Notes: generated by a model not told the origin, from the sequence alone. DNA of 64,000 bases from HGM12713 sp045593725 (GCA_045593725.1 JAZNXE010000008.1:1-64000); one strand, 5' to 3'. Shown: positions 18,123-26,836, counted from the first letter of the stretch. Made by a program: numbers and translations.

Positions 18123-18153
18123 AAGGACGGTCGCAGCTTCTGCGACCGTCCTT
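18123..18153. terminator. Strong hairpin between convergent genes
   Basis: AAGGACGGTCGCAG-CTT-CTGCGACCGTCCTT is a perfect 14-bp stem with a short T-rich tail on the plus side. It lies between the plus-strand LRR gene and the end of the minus-strand Mrp gene and may serve both. Confidence 0.85.
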
Positions 18154-18182
18154 GTTTAGTCAGCCTTAAGCTTCGACATCTA

Positions 18183-19019
18183 TCAGAGCTTTTTCTGAGT
18201 TCTGTTTACAAGCACCTCTGCGGCGGTTTCGAGATAATCGTTATCCATCATCTCTATCCAGCCCTTGTCAACGAGAGCCGTAAGCTTGGGGTCCATCGGT
18301 ATCCTTGCCAGAAGGTCATAGCCGAATTTCTCAGCTACCTCGTCAATATGGCTCTCGCCAAATACCTTTATCTCCTTGCCGCAGTCGGGGCATTTTACAT
18401 AGCTCATATTCTCTACAATTCCATATACTGGAATATCCATCATATCAGCCATATTAGCCGCCTTTGCCACTATCATAGACACAAGCTCCTGCGGGCTGCT
18501 GACTATAACTATTCCGTCTATCGGGATAGACTGAAAAACGGTGAGCGGAACGTCACCCGTTCCGGGAGGACAGTCGATAAACATATAGTCGATATCATGC
18601 CAAATGGTATCGGTCCAGAACTGCTTTACAGCACCCGCGATAACGGGGCCTCTCCATACAACAGGCTTGGTTTCGTCATCGAGCATAAGGTTTACAGACA
18701 TAATATCTATTCCGGAGGTAGTAGTGGGAGGTATCATTCCGTTGTCATCTCCGTCAACACCTGCCTTAAGACCGAAAGCCTTGGGAATAGAGGGTCCTGT
18801 AACGTCGGCGTCGAGTATAGCGGTCTTATAACCAAGACGCTGCATATTTACAGCCAACATAGAGGTAACGAGGGATTTTCCAACTCCGCCCTTTCCGCTG
18901 ACTACCGCGATTATATGCTTAACGCTGCTGAGAGCGTGAGGCTGTTCCTTAAGGCTCTTCTGCTCCTTAGATGAGCATCCCGAGGCGCAAGTAGAACAGT
19001 TATGAGTACATTCCGACAT
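18183..19019 (-). CDS. Mrp/NBP35-family iron-sulfur cluster carrier ATPase
   Basis: A P-loop ATPase that binds and transfers Fe-S clusters. At the N-terminus are cysteines C4, C8, C11 and C15, as in NBP35-type proteins. The deviant Walker A SGKGGVGKS is at 41-49. The paired cysteines of the C-terminal cluster site are in VKCPDC, about 212-215. The length of 278 aa is typical. It is monocistronic with its own promoter at 19062..19090 and GGAG ribosome site. Confidence 0.93.
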   Translation of the reverse strand: MSECTHNCSTCASGCSSKEQKSLKEQPHALSSVKHIIAVVSGKGGVGKSLVTSMLAVNMQRLGYKTAILDADVTGPSIPKAFGLKAGVDGDDNGMIPPTTTSGIDIMSVNLMLDDETKPVVWRGPVIAGAVKQFWTDTIWHDIDYMFIDCPPGTGDVPLTVFQSIPIDGIVIVSSPQELVSMIVAKAANMADMMDIPVYGIVENMSYVKCPDCGKEIKVFGESHIDEVAEKFGYDLLARIPMDPKLTALVDKGWIEMMDNDYLETAAEVLVNRTQKKL

Positions 19020-19061
19020 TTTTTATTCTCCTTTGTTTTGGGCAAAAATAATTATACATAT

Positions 19062-19090
19062 ATTATACACCAAAAATCGGTAATTTTCAA
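19062..19090 (-). promoter_or_regulatory. Sigma-A type promoter of the Mrp gene
   Basis: Minus strand: TTGAAA, 17-base spacer, TATAAT, about 43 bases before the start codon. Confidence 0.8.
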
Positions 19091-19127
19091 TAGCTTTAAA
19101 AGAAATATAATGTATTTTCATATAAAT

Positions 19128-19154
19128 ACACCACCCCCGAATTGGGGGTGGTGT
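19128..19154 (-). terminator. Terminator of the BspA-type lipoprotein gene
   Basis: ACACCACCCCC-GAATT-GGGGGTGGTGT is a perfect 11-bp GC stem followed on the minus strand by an A/T-rich tail, 14 bases past the stop codon. Confidence 0.85.
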
Positions 19155-19167
19155 CTGTTTTCTTTGT

Positions 19168-21105
19168 TTAATTATCATCAACCTTAGCAATATCGCCGTC
19201 TGTGCAGTGTACAGTGTAGTCACCGGTGTCAGCGCTCCAGCCTTCGACCTTTTCAATAGACTTCCATTCTGCTTTTGTGCCTTCGAAGGTTATACTCGTA
19301 AGTCCTGTGCACTTGTGGAACGTCCCGATACTCTTAAGACTGTTGGGTATGCTTATGTCGGTAAGTCCTGTACAATTGTAGAAAGCCCCATCTCCAATGC
19401 TCGTGACACCGTCAGGTACGGTTATACCCGTAAGCCCCGTGCACCAGTCAAACGCATCATCTGCAATGGTTTTAGTGCCCTCCTTTACCGTATATGCACC
19501 CGATATAGAAGTCTTTGCGTCTATTAGATGATTTCCTATATACAACACGCCATTATCCCAATTGGATTGATTGTTATAGTATGCCGTATTGTATACCGCA
19601 GAACCGCCAATGCTCGTAACGCTGTCGGGTATGGTTATGCTCGTAAGTCCTGTGCAATAGTAGAACGCACTATCTCCAATGCTCGTGACGCTGTCGGGTA
19701 TAGTTATACTCGTAAGCTTTGTGCAACCGTTAAAGGCATAATCTCCAATGTCCGTAACACTGTTGGGTATGCTTATATCCACAAGTGCTGTGCAATCACC
19801 AAACGCCGAATCTGCAATGTCCGTGATGCTGTCGGGTATGCTTATACCCGTAAGTCCTGTGCATTTTTTAAATGCACTATCTCCAATGCTCGTGACGCTG
19901 TCGGGTATGCTTATACCCGTAAGTCCTGTGCAATTGTAGAAGGCTAATAGAGCAATAGTTTTAGTTCCATCCTTTACCGTATATGCACCCGATATAGAAG
20001 TCTTTGCCTCTATCAAATGCTTTCCTACATACAGCACTCTATTGTTCCAATTTGACTCATTGTTATAGTATGCTGTATCGGAGAATGCCGCTTTTCCAAT
20101 GCTCGTAACGCTGTCGGGTATAGTTATACCCGTAAGCTTTGTGCAACTCTTGAACGTCTCTTCTCCAATACTCGTGAGCTTACTGTTTTCAGTAAATTCT
20201 ATACCCGTTAGTCCAGTACACTCACGGAAGGCATAATCTCCTATGCCCGTAACATTTTCGGGTATCGTTATACTCGTAAGACCCTTGCAGCAGGAGAAAG
20301 CATAATTTCCAATGCTCGTGAGCTTACTGTTCTTAGCAATCCTTACACTCGTTAATCCTTTGCACCAGTAAAACGCACTATCTCCAATGCTTGTGACGCT
20401 TTTTGGTATGATTATACCTGTGATTTCCGTGAGGTTGCGGAAGGCTCCCCCAGCAATAGCTTTAGTTCCCTCTTTTACCGTATATGAACCCGATATAGAA
20501 GTTTTGGCATCTACCAAATGATTTCCTACATACAGCACACCCTTATCCCAGCTTGATTCACTGTTATAGTATGATGTATTGTAGAACGCACTATATCCAA
20601 TACTCGTAATACTGTCGGGTATGGTTATACTCGCAAGTGCCGTGCAATTATAGAACGCACAATCGCCAATGCTCGTGACACTGTCGGATATCGTTATACC
20701 CGTAAGGCTTGTGTTTTCGTAGAACGCACTATATCCAATCGCCGTAACAGGCAAACTGTTATATTTGCCTATAACAATATCGGTTGCACTACAAGCTCCG
20801 ATTCCCGTTACCGTATATCCTTTGCCGTCATCGTTCAATTCAAGCGCTAACCCCTCTGAGCATTCGGGAAGGCTTTCTATTGTCCACGAAGGAGCTTCAG
20901 GTTCTTCGTTTTCTTCTTCGTTCACCTCTCCATCGTTTTCCTCGTTTTCCTCATCTTTGGGTTTGCTTTCCGAACTGCTGCTCTGGCTGTTGCTTGGGCT
21001 GGGGTCGGTAGTAGCACTCGTTTGCTCTATCTCAAAATAGTTACACGAAGTAAGCACGATTAAAAGCATAACTGCCACCAGAATGTTCGCTAAAATTCTT
21101 TTCAT
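19168..21105 (-). CDS. BspA-type leucine-rich-repeat lipoprotein
   Basis: A surface protein of 645 aa. A signal peptide with lipobox LTSC (about 16-19) is followed by an acidic Ser/Glu-rich linker (to about 75), then 15 or so LRR_5 repeats of the form LTSITIPDSVTSIGDSAFYNC. Three times the repeats are interrupted by a near-identical insert (YYNNxSNW...VLYVGNHLIDAKTSISG.YTVKEGTKTIA), at about residues 180, 350 and 510. This makes three long modules of roughly 490 bases at DNA level. A last cap TSITFEGTKAEWKSIEK ends the array. I choose the ATG at 21105 (GGAGG 7 bases upstream) over one 21 bases earlier. Adhesion is the family guess. Confidence 0.9.
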   Translation of the reverse strand: MKRILANILVAVMLLIVLTSCNYFEIEQTSATTDPSPSNSQSSSSESKPKDEENEENDGEVNEEENEEPEAPSWTIESLPECSEGLALELNDDGKGYTVTGIGACSATDIVIGKYNSLPVTAIGYSAFYENTSLTGITISDSVTSIGDCAFYNCTALASITIPDSITSIGYSAFYNTSYYNSESSWDKGVLYVGNHLVDAKTSISGSYTVKEGTKAIAGGAFRNLTEITGIIIPKSVTSIGDSAFYWCKGLTSVRIAKNSKLTSIGNYAFSCCKGLTSITIPENVTGIGDYAFRECTGLTGIEFTENSKLTSIGEETFKSCTKLTGITIPDSVTSIGKAAFSDTAYYNNESNWNNRVLYVGKHLIEAKTSISGAYTVKDGTKTIALLAFYNCTGLTGISIPDSVTSIGDSAFKKCTGLTGISIPDSITDIADSAFGDCTALVDISIPNSVTDIGDYAFNGCTKLTSITIPDSVTSIGDSAFYYCTGLTSITIPDSVTSIGGSAVYNTAYYNNQSNWDNGVLYIGNHLIDAKTSISGAYTVKEGTKTIADDAFDWCTGLTGITVPDGVTSIGDGAFYNCTGLTDISIPNSLKSIGTFHKCTGLTSITFEGTKAEWKSIEKVEGWSADTGDYTVHCTDGDIAKVDDN

Positions 21106-21141
21106 TATATTCCTCCGAATATTCATTGACCTGCTGCTTTC

Positions 21142-21170
21142 ATTTTATCACACATCCTATTTATTGTCAA
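21142..21170 (-). promoter_or_regulatory. Sigma-A type promoter of the BspA-type lipoprotein
   Basis: Minus strand: TTGACA, 17-base spacer, TAAAAT, about 36 bases before the start codon. Confidence 0.8.
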
Positions 21171-21207
21171 GTTTTTTGAAATTCTTAATAAAAATTCCTC
21201 AAAGCTA

Positions 21208-21236
21208 TTGAAAAAAAGCTCATTTAGAGTTATACT
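21208..21236 (+). promoter_or_regulatory. Sigma-A type promoter of gpmI
   Basis: Plus strand: TTGAAA, 17-base spacer, TATACT, about 47 bases before the start codon; divergent from the lipoprotein promoter. Confidence 0.8.
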
Positions 21237-21283
21237 ATATAAGATTGAAAAATATTTTACTTTTTAATTTTTGGAGGTCAATT

Positions 21284-22945
21284 ATGGCAGAAATTCTCAG
21301 AAAGCTCTCACGCTTTGACGGTGTGAACGGTCCCGTTCTCACTATCGTTATGGACGGTGTAGGACTTGCTCCCGATACCAGCTCAAACGCGGTTGCAGGA
21401 GCTTATACTCCCACTCTTGACATGCTTATGTCCAAATACCCTCTTGTATCCCTCAAGGCTCACGGAACGGCGGTTGGTCTTCCCTCCGATGACGATATGG
21501 GCAACTCCGAGGTAGGTCACAACGCTCTGGGCGCAGGTCAGGTTTTCGCTCAGGGAGCAAAGCTTGTTTCCAACTCTATTGAAAGCGGAAAAATGTTCAC
21601 ATCCGACACATGGCAAGCTATCGTTACTAACGTAAAGGCTTCGGGCGGTGTTCTTCATTTCCTCGGTCTTTTCTCCGACGGAAACGTTCACTCGCACATC
21701 GACCACCTCAAGGCTATGATTGTAAGAGCTAAGGAAGAAGGCATCTCAAAGGTAAGAATACACATTCTCATTGACGGACGTGACGTTGGAGAGACCAGCG
21801 CACTTGACTATATTCTTCCCTTCGAGGAATTTATCGCAGCCCTCCGCTCCCCTGACTTTGATATAAAGATAGCTTCGGGCGGCGGACGTATGAAGGTTAC
21901 TATGGACCGTTACGAGGCTGACTGGTCTATGGTTGAGCGCGGCTGGGAAACTCACGTTCTGGGCGAGGGCAGACAGTTCGCTTCCGCAGAGGAGGCTGTT
22001 ACCACCTACCGCACCGAGCTTGGGGTTATCGACCAGGACCTTCCTCCCTTTGTTATTGCTGAGAACGGTGCTCCCGTTGGAACTATAAACGACGGCGACA
22101 GCGTTATATTCTACAACTTCCGCGGCGACCGCTCTATTGAGATTTCCAAGGCGTTTGACGCTCCCGCGGGCGAATTCGACAAGTTCGACCGCAAGAGAGT
22201 TCCCACCGTTGTTTATGCAGGTATGCTTGAGTACGACGGCGACCTTCACATTCCCCACAGATACCTTGTTTCTCCCCCCGAGATTACCAACACCATGAGC
22301 GAGTATCTTGCTCTTACGGGCGTTAAGCAGTTGGCTATCTCCGAGACCCAGAAATACGGTCACGTTACCTATTTCTGGAACGGAAACCGCTCGGGCAAAT
22401 TCTCAGAGGAGCTTGAGACCTATATTGAGATTCCCTCTGACGTAGTTCCCTTTGAGCAGCGCCCTTGGATGAAGTGCGCCGAGATTACCGACAAGCTTAT
22501 CGAGTGTCTTGAAAGCGGCGAGTACAGATACCTCCGCGTAAACTTCCCCAACGGAGATATGGTTGGTCACACAGGCTCTCTCCTTGCTACCAGATGCTCT
22601 ATGGAGGCTCTTGACCTTCAGCTTGCAAGAATACTGAAGGCTCTTGATAAGCTGGGCGGTGTTGCCCTTATTACAGCCGACCACGGAAACGCTGACGAAA
22701 TGTACGAGATGGACAAGAAGTCGGGACTTCCCAAGGCTGACAAGAGCGGCAACTACAAGTCAAAGACCAGCCACACTCTCAACCCTGTTCCCTGCATCCT
22801 TTATAACAACGTATGCGCTGATGCTTACACCGTTAAGGAGGACAAGGGACAGTTCGGACTCTCAAACGTAGCGGCTACTATGGTAAATCTTATGGGCTAC
22901 GAGGCTCCCGAAATGTGGGATGAAAGCATTATTGAGATAAAATAA
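21284..22945 (+). CDS. gpmI: 2,3-bisphosphoglycerate-independent phosphoglycerate mutase
   Basis: A glycolytic enzyme that interconverts 3- and 2-phosphoglycerate using two Mn ions. The alkaline-phosphatase-like fold shows DG metal ligands near the N-terminus (VMDGVGLAP 22-30), the catalytic S75 in DDMGNSEVGHN, and late ligands in ITADHGNADEM and KTSHTLNPVPC. I start at the ATG behind TTTTGGAGG (553 aa) rather than 39 bases earlier. Codon use is biased to C-ending Phe/Tyr/Asn/Asp codons compared with neighbours, as expected for a highly expressed gene. It is monocistronic with its own promoter and terminator. Confidence 0.95.
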   Translation: MAEILRKLSRFDGVNGPVLTIVMDGVGLAPDTSSNAVAGAYTPTLDMLMSKYPLVSLKAHGTAVGLPSDDDMGNSEVGHNALGAGQVFAQGAKLVSNSIESGKMFTSDTWQAIVTNVKASGGVLHFLGLFSDGNVHSHIDHLKAMIVRAKEEGISKVRIHILIDGRDVGETSALDYILPFEEFIAALRSPDFDIKIASGGGRMKVTMDRYEADWSMVERGWETHVLGEGRQFASAEEAVTTYRTELGVIDQDLPPFVIAENGAPVGTINDGDSVIFYNFRGDRSIEISKAFDAPAGEFDKFDRKRVPTVVYAGMLEYDGDLHIPHRYLVSPPEITNTMSEYLALTGVKQLAISETQKYGHVTYFWNGNRSGKFSEELETYIEIPSDVVPFEQRPWMKCAEITDKLIECLESGEYRYLRVNFPNGDMVGHTGSLLATRCSMEALDLQLARILKALDKLGGVALITADHGNADEMYEMDKKSGLPKADKSGNYKSKTSHTLNPVPCILYNNVCADAYTVKEDKGQFGLSNVAATMVNLMGYEAPEMWDESIIEIK

Positions 22946-22958
22946 ACCAGAACCTATT

Positions 22959-22989
22959 AAAGGACCGAGAATTTCTCGGTCCTTTTTTT
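22959..22989 (+). terminator. Terminator of gpmI
   Basis: AAAGGACCGAGA-ATT-TCTCGGTCCTTT, a 12-bp stem followed by a T tract. Confidence 0.92.
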
Positions 22990-23026
22990 CATATAATTTC
23001 ATACCTTTATTTTTTGAGAGGTGGGT

Positions 23027-24592
23027 ATGGACAGACTAAAAAAATTCTACGTCAACGGGATATTGATGACGGTAGTTACGCTTATAATAAGATACGTTTC
23101 GGTCAATTTCAACATCTATATATCCAACAAGATAGGCGCTGTATCCATGGGAATATTTACCCTTGTATCAAGCGTATATGGCTTCGCCCTTACTATCGCC
23201 ACCTCGGGTATAAGCCTTGCCACCACCAAGCTCGTATCCGAGGCTATGGGAATAGGCTCACAAAGAAAGGATTACAACACAAAAAAAACCGTGCTTTCGG
23301 TGATGAAAAGAAGTCTTCTTTTTTCCCTATCCATAAGCTTTGCCACAGCCTTTTCTTTGTTCCTATCTGCTCCCTTTATAGGTAAGACCATACTTGGCGA
23401 TGAACGCACGGTATCCTCATTACGCATACTTGCTTTTTCTCTCCCCGCTATTGCTTTATCCTCATCCTTAGGCGGATATTTCACAGCTCTTCGCAGGGTA
23501 TATAAAAACGCCTGTGTTCAGATATTTTCTCAAGCCTTGCGGATATATTTGTGTGTAGTACTGCTAAGCTCTACGGTCGCTAAGGATATGGAAAGCGCCT
23601 GTGTTGCCATTGTGGTAGGAATAACAGTATCGGAGATAGGGGGATTTATTATCCACCTTGTTATGTATCTTTTTGAAAAAAGGAGTAAGGAAAAGCCACA
23701 GAAATCCCTACCCGCGGACAAAAAGCTGGCGGGGCGGCTGATACCTATCACAGTTCCTGTGGCGCTCAGTGCTTATATGCGTTCCGCTCTCATAACGGTA
23801 GAGCATCTTCTTATCCCCTGGGGACTTGAGCGCAGCGGTACGTCACGGGATATTTCCCTTGCCGCATACGGCACTGTTCACAGCCTTGTATTTCCACTTA
23901 TTCTATTTCCTTCGGCTATTTCCTCATCCTTCGCGGGGCTGTTAGTGCCCGAAATATCCGAGTCGGACGCCGCCGAAGACAAGGAGCGTATTGAACGCAT
24001 AATATCACGTGTTTTAAAAACCGTACTTATATATTCCGTGGGCGTAGCGGGAATAATGATGTGTCTTTCGGGTGAGCTTGGCTCTGTTCTTTTAGAAAGC
24101 CAAGACTCGGCACTCTATATAGGTCTTATCGCCCCCTTAATACCTATAATGTATCTTGATACCTCCGTGGATTCTATCCTCAAAGGCTTAGGATATCAAT
24201 TTTATTCAATGATTATAAATATAGCGGATGCTTTTATGTCGGTTGTATTGGTGTGGATCTTACTGCCCCGCTTCGGTATAATGGGATATATTATGACCGT
24301 CTATTTCACTGAAATAGTAAACGCCACCCTGAGCATTACAAAGCTACTTATTGTGACTAAGACTAAGGTCAGGATATTCGATTGGATAGTTAAGCCTATC
24401 CTATGCATTATAGCCGCCACGGGAATTTTGAATTTCTTTATCGAGCACCTGTCTGTTTTCGCCACCACACGGGCAGCTTTGTTTATCCACATTTTTTTAA
24501 TAGGTATAATATATTTAGCGCTTTTGGTTGTGGCGCGGGCTATCTCCCCCCAAAAAATAAAGACCTCCATAGTAAATTTCTTAAGGATATAA
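23027..24592 (+). CDS. MOP-superfamily flippase, SpoVB/MurJ-like
   Basis: A polytopic membrane protein of 521 aa with about 14 hydrophobic segments, in the polysaccharide-flippase (MVF/SpoVB) arrangement. The N-terminal VTLIIRYVSVNFNIYISNKI and SSVYGFALTIATSGISLA segments are characteristic of SpoVB/YtgP-type proteins, which move lipid-linked wall precursors. Whether this one serves sporulation, peptidoglycan or another glycan is not decidable. I choose the ATG at 23027; the GTG 6 bases earlier lies inside the SD (GAGAGGTGG). Confidence 0.88.
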   Translation: MDRLKKFYVNGILMTVVTLIIRYVSVNFNIYISNKIGAVSMGIFTLVSSVYGFALTIATSGISLATTKLVSEAMGIGSQRKDYNTKKTVLSVMKRSLLFSLSISFATAFSLFLSAPFIGKTILGDERTVSSLRILAFSLPAIALSSSLGGYFTALRRVYKNACVQIFSQALRIYLCVVLLSSTVAKDMESACVAIVVGITVSEIGGFIIHLVMYLFEKRSKEKPQKSLPADKKLAGRLIPITVPVALSAYMRSALITVEHLLIPWGLERSGTSRDISLAAYGTVHSLVFPLILFPSAISSSFAGLLVPEISESDAAEDKERIERIISRVLKTVLIYSVGVAGIMMCLSGELGSVLLESQDSALYIGLIAPLIPIMYLDTSVDSILKGLGYQFYSMIINIADAFMSVVLVWILLPRFGIMGYIMTVYFTEIVNATLSITKLLIVTKTKVRIFDWIVKPILCIIAATGILNFFIEHLSVFATTRAALFIHIFLIGIIYLALLVVARAISPQKIKTSIVNFLRI

Positions 24593-24769
24593 AAAGGTCC
24601 GTCATTAGAGCTATCCTCGAAAGGACAGTTTTCAAAAATATGGCATATCTCAAAAGAGGTATGCCGTATTTTTATTTGTGAGCACAAATGCAGTGCTTCG
24701 TATGTATTAACTAAAGACTATAACAAAATTACGGTTATTTTGCTATGCGAAAAGTCTGCACAAACCAAA
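24593..24769. other. Intergenic region after the flippase gene
   Basis: Holds the terminator hairpin at 24637..24675 and otherwise A/T-rich sequence without a supported gene. Confidence 0.6.
24637..24675 (+). terminator. Terminator of the flippase gene
   Basis: An imperfect stem, AATATGGCATATCTC with GAGGTATGCCGTATT, loop AAAA, followed by TTTATTTG. It is nearly symmetrical, so could work both ways. Confidence 0.8.
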
Positions 24770-24891
24770 GGCTCCCTTGTGTAAAGGGAGCTGTCGCAAA
24801 GCGACTGAGGGATTGTTTTGAGCGAAAATCTAACCTTTTACAATCCCTCCGTCACGCTATCGCGTGCCACCTCCCTTTACACAAGGGAGGC
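24770..24891. repeat. Complete dispersed palindromic repeat (MITE-like)
   Basis: A 122-base long imperfect inverted repeat. The left arm is GGCTCCCTTGTGTAAAGGGAG, a GTCGC-AAA-GCGAC hairpin and GAGGGATTG. The right arm is CAATCCCTC, a CACGC-TATC-GCGTG hairpin and CTCCCTTTACACAAGGGAGGC. The two arms pair along most of their length, and each arm also folds on itself. The same right arm is at the window start. No coding capacity. A degraded half copy (GGCTCCTTATGTAAAGGGAAGC) lies near 25040. Confidence 0.85.
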
Positions 24892-25107
24892 TTTTTTCTA
24901 CCTCCCGGAAGGTAAGCAAAGAGCTTTTGAAATGTAAATGTCAAAAGTACCTTTGCGTTGCTTTTGGCAAAATCTTGTTGTCTTTAATTAAGTCAGTGCT
25001 TGTCAGGAAAATTGACAAGTCATAGATAAACATAAAAAGGCTCCTTATGTAAAGGGAAGCTCTTTTTACTTTCCGGAAGGTAATTGGATAAAATATCACT
25101 AAATATG
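24892..25107. repeat. Degenerate repeat debris next to the palindromic element
   Basis: Two similar blocks reading CCCGGAAGGTAA (near 24906) and TTCCGGAAGGTAA (near 25071) flank about 165 bases. That stretch holds an ATTGACAAG/CTTGTCA hairpin (about 25007-25028) and a degraded copy of the palindromic element's left arm. No gene is supported here. Confidence 0.45.
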
Positions 25108-25136
25108 TTTACAAACCGTGATAATTGTGATATAAT
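25108..25136 (+). promoter_or_regulatory. Sigma-A type promoter of the structured leader and lipoprotein
   Basis: TTTACA, 17-base spacer, TATAAT. The predicted transcript would begin near 25143, exactly where the leader's outermost inverted repeat starts. Confidence 0.8.
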
Positions 25137-25142
25137 AAGCAT

Positions 25143-25350
25143 GCCAAACAATCTTAATATCCATAGTTATAGGTTTTTTCTCGTTATGGGATAACTATAG
25201 CTTTTTTCGCTATACAATTAGGCAAACTCGTTTTGGTAAAAACGCTGCTCCTGCTTGATTGTATAGAAAACCTATGCTATGAAGAGATTGTTTGGCGACA
25301 ATTGGAGTTAGCGTTTTTCGGTGCGGTAACTTCGGTTGCCGCACTTTTTA
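25143..25350 (+). ncRNA. Structured 5' leader with terminal attenuator-like hairpin
   Basis: About 237 bases of untranslated leader lie between the promoter and the lipoprotein start. The two ends pair: GCCAAACAATCT (25143-25154) with AGATTGTTTGGC (25285-25296). Inside, CATAG and ATAGGTTTT (25162-25177) can pair with AAAACCTAT and CTATG (25267-25281). Also inside are CTATACAAT/ATTGTATAG (25210-25218 with 25258-25266) and a local ATAGTTAT/ATAACTAT hairpin (25163-25198) followed by TTTTTT. The local hairpin and the outer pairing compete for the same bases. I do not recognise a known riboswitch class. Confidence 0.55.
25321..25350 (+). terminator. Terminator or attenuator just before the lipoprotein gene
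   Basis: GTGCGGTAAC-TTCG-GTTGCCGCAC, a 10-base stem with one mismatch and a stable UUCG-type loop, followed by TTTTTATTTTATTC. It lies between promoter and ribosome site of the same gene, the position of an attenuator. Confidence 0.75.
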
Positions 25351-25379
25351 TTTTATTCTTATTTTTCGGAGGAAAAACC

Positions 25380-26702
25380 ATGAAAAAACTTTTAGCACTC
25401 ATTTTAGCGGCACTTATGCTTTTTTCAATTACTGCCTGTACCACCACAAAAAACAATTTAGGTAGTAACGGCGACAATACCCAAAATACTGTAAATAATC
25501 ACGAAGGAGGAGATTCCAACATTCCCTCGAACAGCAACCCGTCCAATAGCGATGATGCGGTTAAAATTGGAAAAATTGTTACCGGCTATCACGAAGGATT
25601 GATGTTTATAGAAAATACCACCAATATGGGAATGCATACCATTTCCTGTATAGACAAGACGGGAAAAACTGTATTTTCCATCGAAGCTTCTTACATTATC
25701 AGCGGTTTTCATAATGGATTGGCATTCGTGATGCGAGATAAAGCTGTTTTGTGTGATAAAACGGGAAAAATTATTACCGCACAAGACCTTGGGGGTACGT
25801 CCTTTGACGCAGATAATCCTAAAATATTTGAAGATGGATATATTCTTGTAAATAAAACAACCACATCTTTCCAAGGTTCTGTTAACGAAATGGCTGTATT
25901 TAATAGTGACCTCGAGAAAATCGTTGATTTTTCGAGTGATCTATATAATTGGTACAACAATGATTACCAATACAACGGAACTACATATTACAACGGATAT
26001 TTGTTTGATAGAGATATTACAGGCGGTGTTTTGGATTTGAGAACAGGAGAAAGATCACAAAACCTTGCGGTATGGGTTGAAAATATGGAGTTGAAAAATG
26101 AGACTGATTTTTGGTTAGCGGGAGAAAGATGGAATGGCACTTTTTCTACGCCAAACGGCGAGATATATTTTATCTACGATAGAAGGGACTACCTTTCTTC
26201 AAGTGAATATCACCCTGTGATAACACCCGTCATCGACCTGAGCGAAGCAGGAGGACGTATTCGTTCAAATAATCAAATAGGAACTGGCTTTGTTGATGGC
26301 TATGCCGCTTTGGTTTTTGAGGTAATGGATTCCGAGGTTGGTGAACGCCATTATTTCACCATTTTAGATAAAGACGGAAATTATTGTTTTGAGCCTGTTG
26401 AGGTAGCCGGTACCATTGACGAAGTAAAAACCGAAAACGGTATTTTTGTGCTCTCAGTCGTTCCCCATAGCCGTAACGAATCCTCATATTATATTGAGGT
26501 TTACGACGTTTCAGGCAAAATCGGAGTCAAGGAATATCAAAAACCGGATACAAGCTTTTGGAGTATTGATTTTGATATCAGCGACAGCATAATTTTCATT
26601 CAATATGATGACTATAACACCTTGGGTAAAAAATGGATTGGCATTTATAAAACAGATATGCAACCGCTTTTCGACGTGGAAATTGTTACCGATTCACAAT
26701 AA
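25380..26702 (+). CDS. WG-repeat-like lipoprotein of unknown function
   Basis: A 440-aa secreted lipoprotein. The signal peptide MKKLLALILAALMLFSITAC ends in lipobox ITAC, with C20 the lipidation site; a low-complexity Asn/Ser linker follows to about 62. The rest is built of beta-type units resembling WG repeats (SCIDKTGKTVFSIEASYI, AVLCDKTGKIITAQ, FTILDKDGNYCFEPV), suggesting a propeller or solenoid. I choose the ATG behind GGAGG. A longer frame upstream exists but runs through the structured leader and terminator. Function is unknown; the gene has its own promoter, leader and terminator. Confidence 0.82.
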   Translation: MKKLLALILAALMLFSITACTTTKNNLGSNGDNTQNTVNNHEGGDSNIPSNSNPSNSDDAVKIGKIVTGYHEGLMFIENTTNMGMHTISCIDKTGKTVFSIEASYIISGFHNGLAFVMRDKAVLCDKTGKIITAQDLGGTSFDADNPKIFEDGYILVNKTTTSFQGSVNEMAVFNSDLEKIVDFSSDLYNWYNNDYQYNGTTYYNGYLFDRDITGGVLDLRTGERSQNLAVWVENMELKNETDFWLAGERWNGTFSTPNGEIYFIYDRRDYLSSSEYHPVITPVIDLSEAGGRIRSNNQIGTGFVDGYAALVFEVMDSEVGERHYFTILDKDGNYCFEPVEVAGTIDEVKTENGIFVLSVVPHSRNESSYYIEVYDVSGKIGVKEYQKPDTSFWSIDFDISDSIIFIQYDDYNTLGKKWIGIYKTDMQPLFDVEIVTDSQ

Positions 26703-26796
26703 CCCTCTAATTTCATAATTTGTCTTTCCACTGCCTTTTGCCCGCCTTTTTCCGAAAAGCTATTAACTGGGCTATGTGGTATGATAAATGAGTAAG

Positions 26797-26836
26797 AAAA
26801 GCGCAAGTAGACCGTTTTGGTCCAACTTGCGCTTTT
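26797..26836 (+). terminator. Terminator of the WG-repeat-like lipoprotein
   Basis: AAAAGCGCAAGT pairs with ACTTGCGCTTTT around an inner GACC/GGTC hairpin. It lies 95 bases past the stop and is symmetrical. Confidence 0.85.

Noticed and set aside
19470..20600. Regularly spaced DNA repeats considered as a CRISPR array
   Set aside because: The repeats are in frame and encode leucine-rich repeats and module inserts of one lipoprotein; spacers are not unique.
25143..25300. Leader considered as a c-di-GMP-I riboswitch because of a GGCAAAC stretch
   Set aside because: The tetraloop, receptor and the second conserved strand of that class are missing, and the pairing pattern differs.
25233..25379. 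49-codon upstream extension of the WG-repeat-like lipoprotein
   Set aside because: It runs through the structured leader and a terminator, lacks a ribosome site, and would bury the signal peptide.
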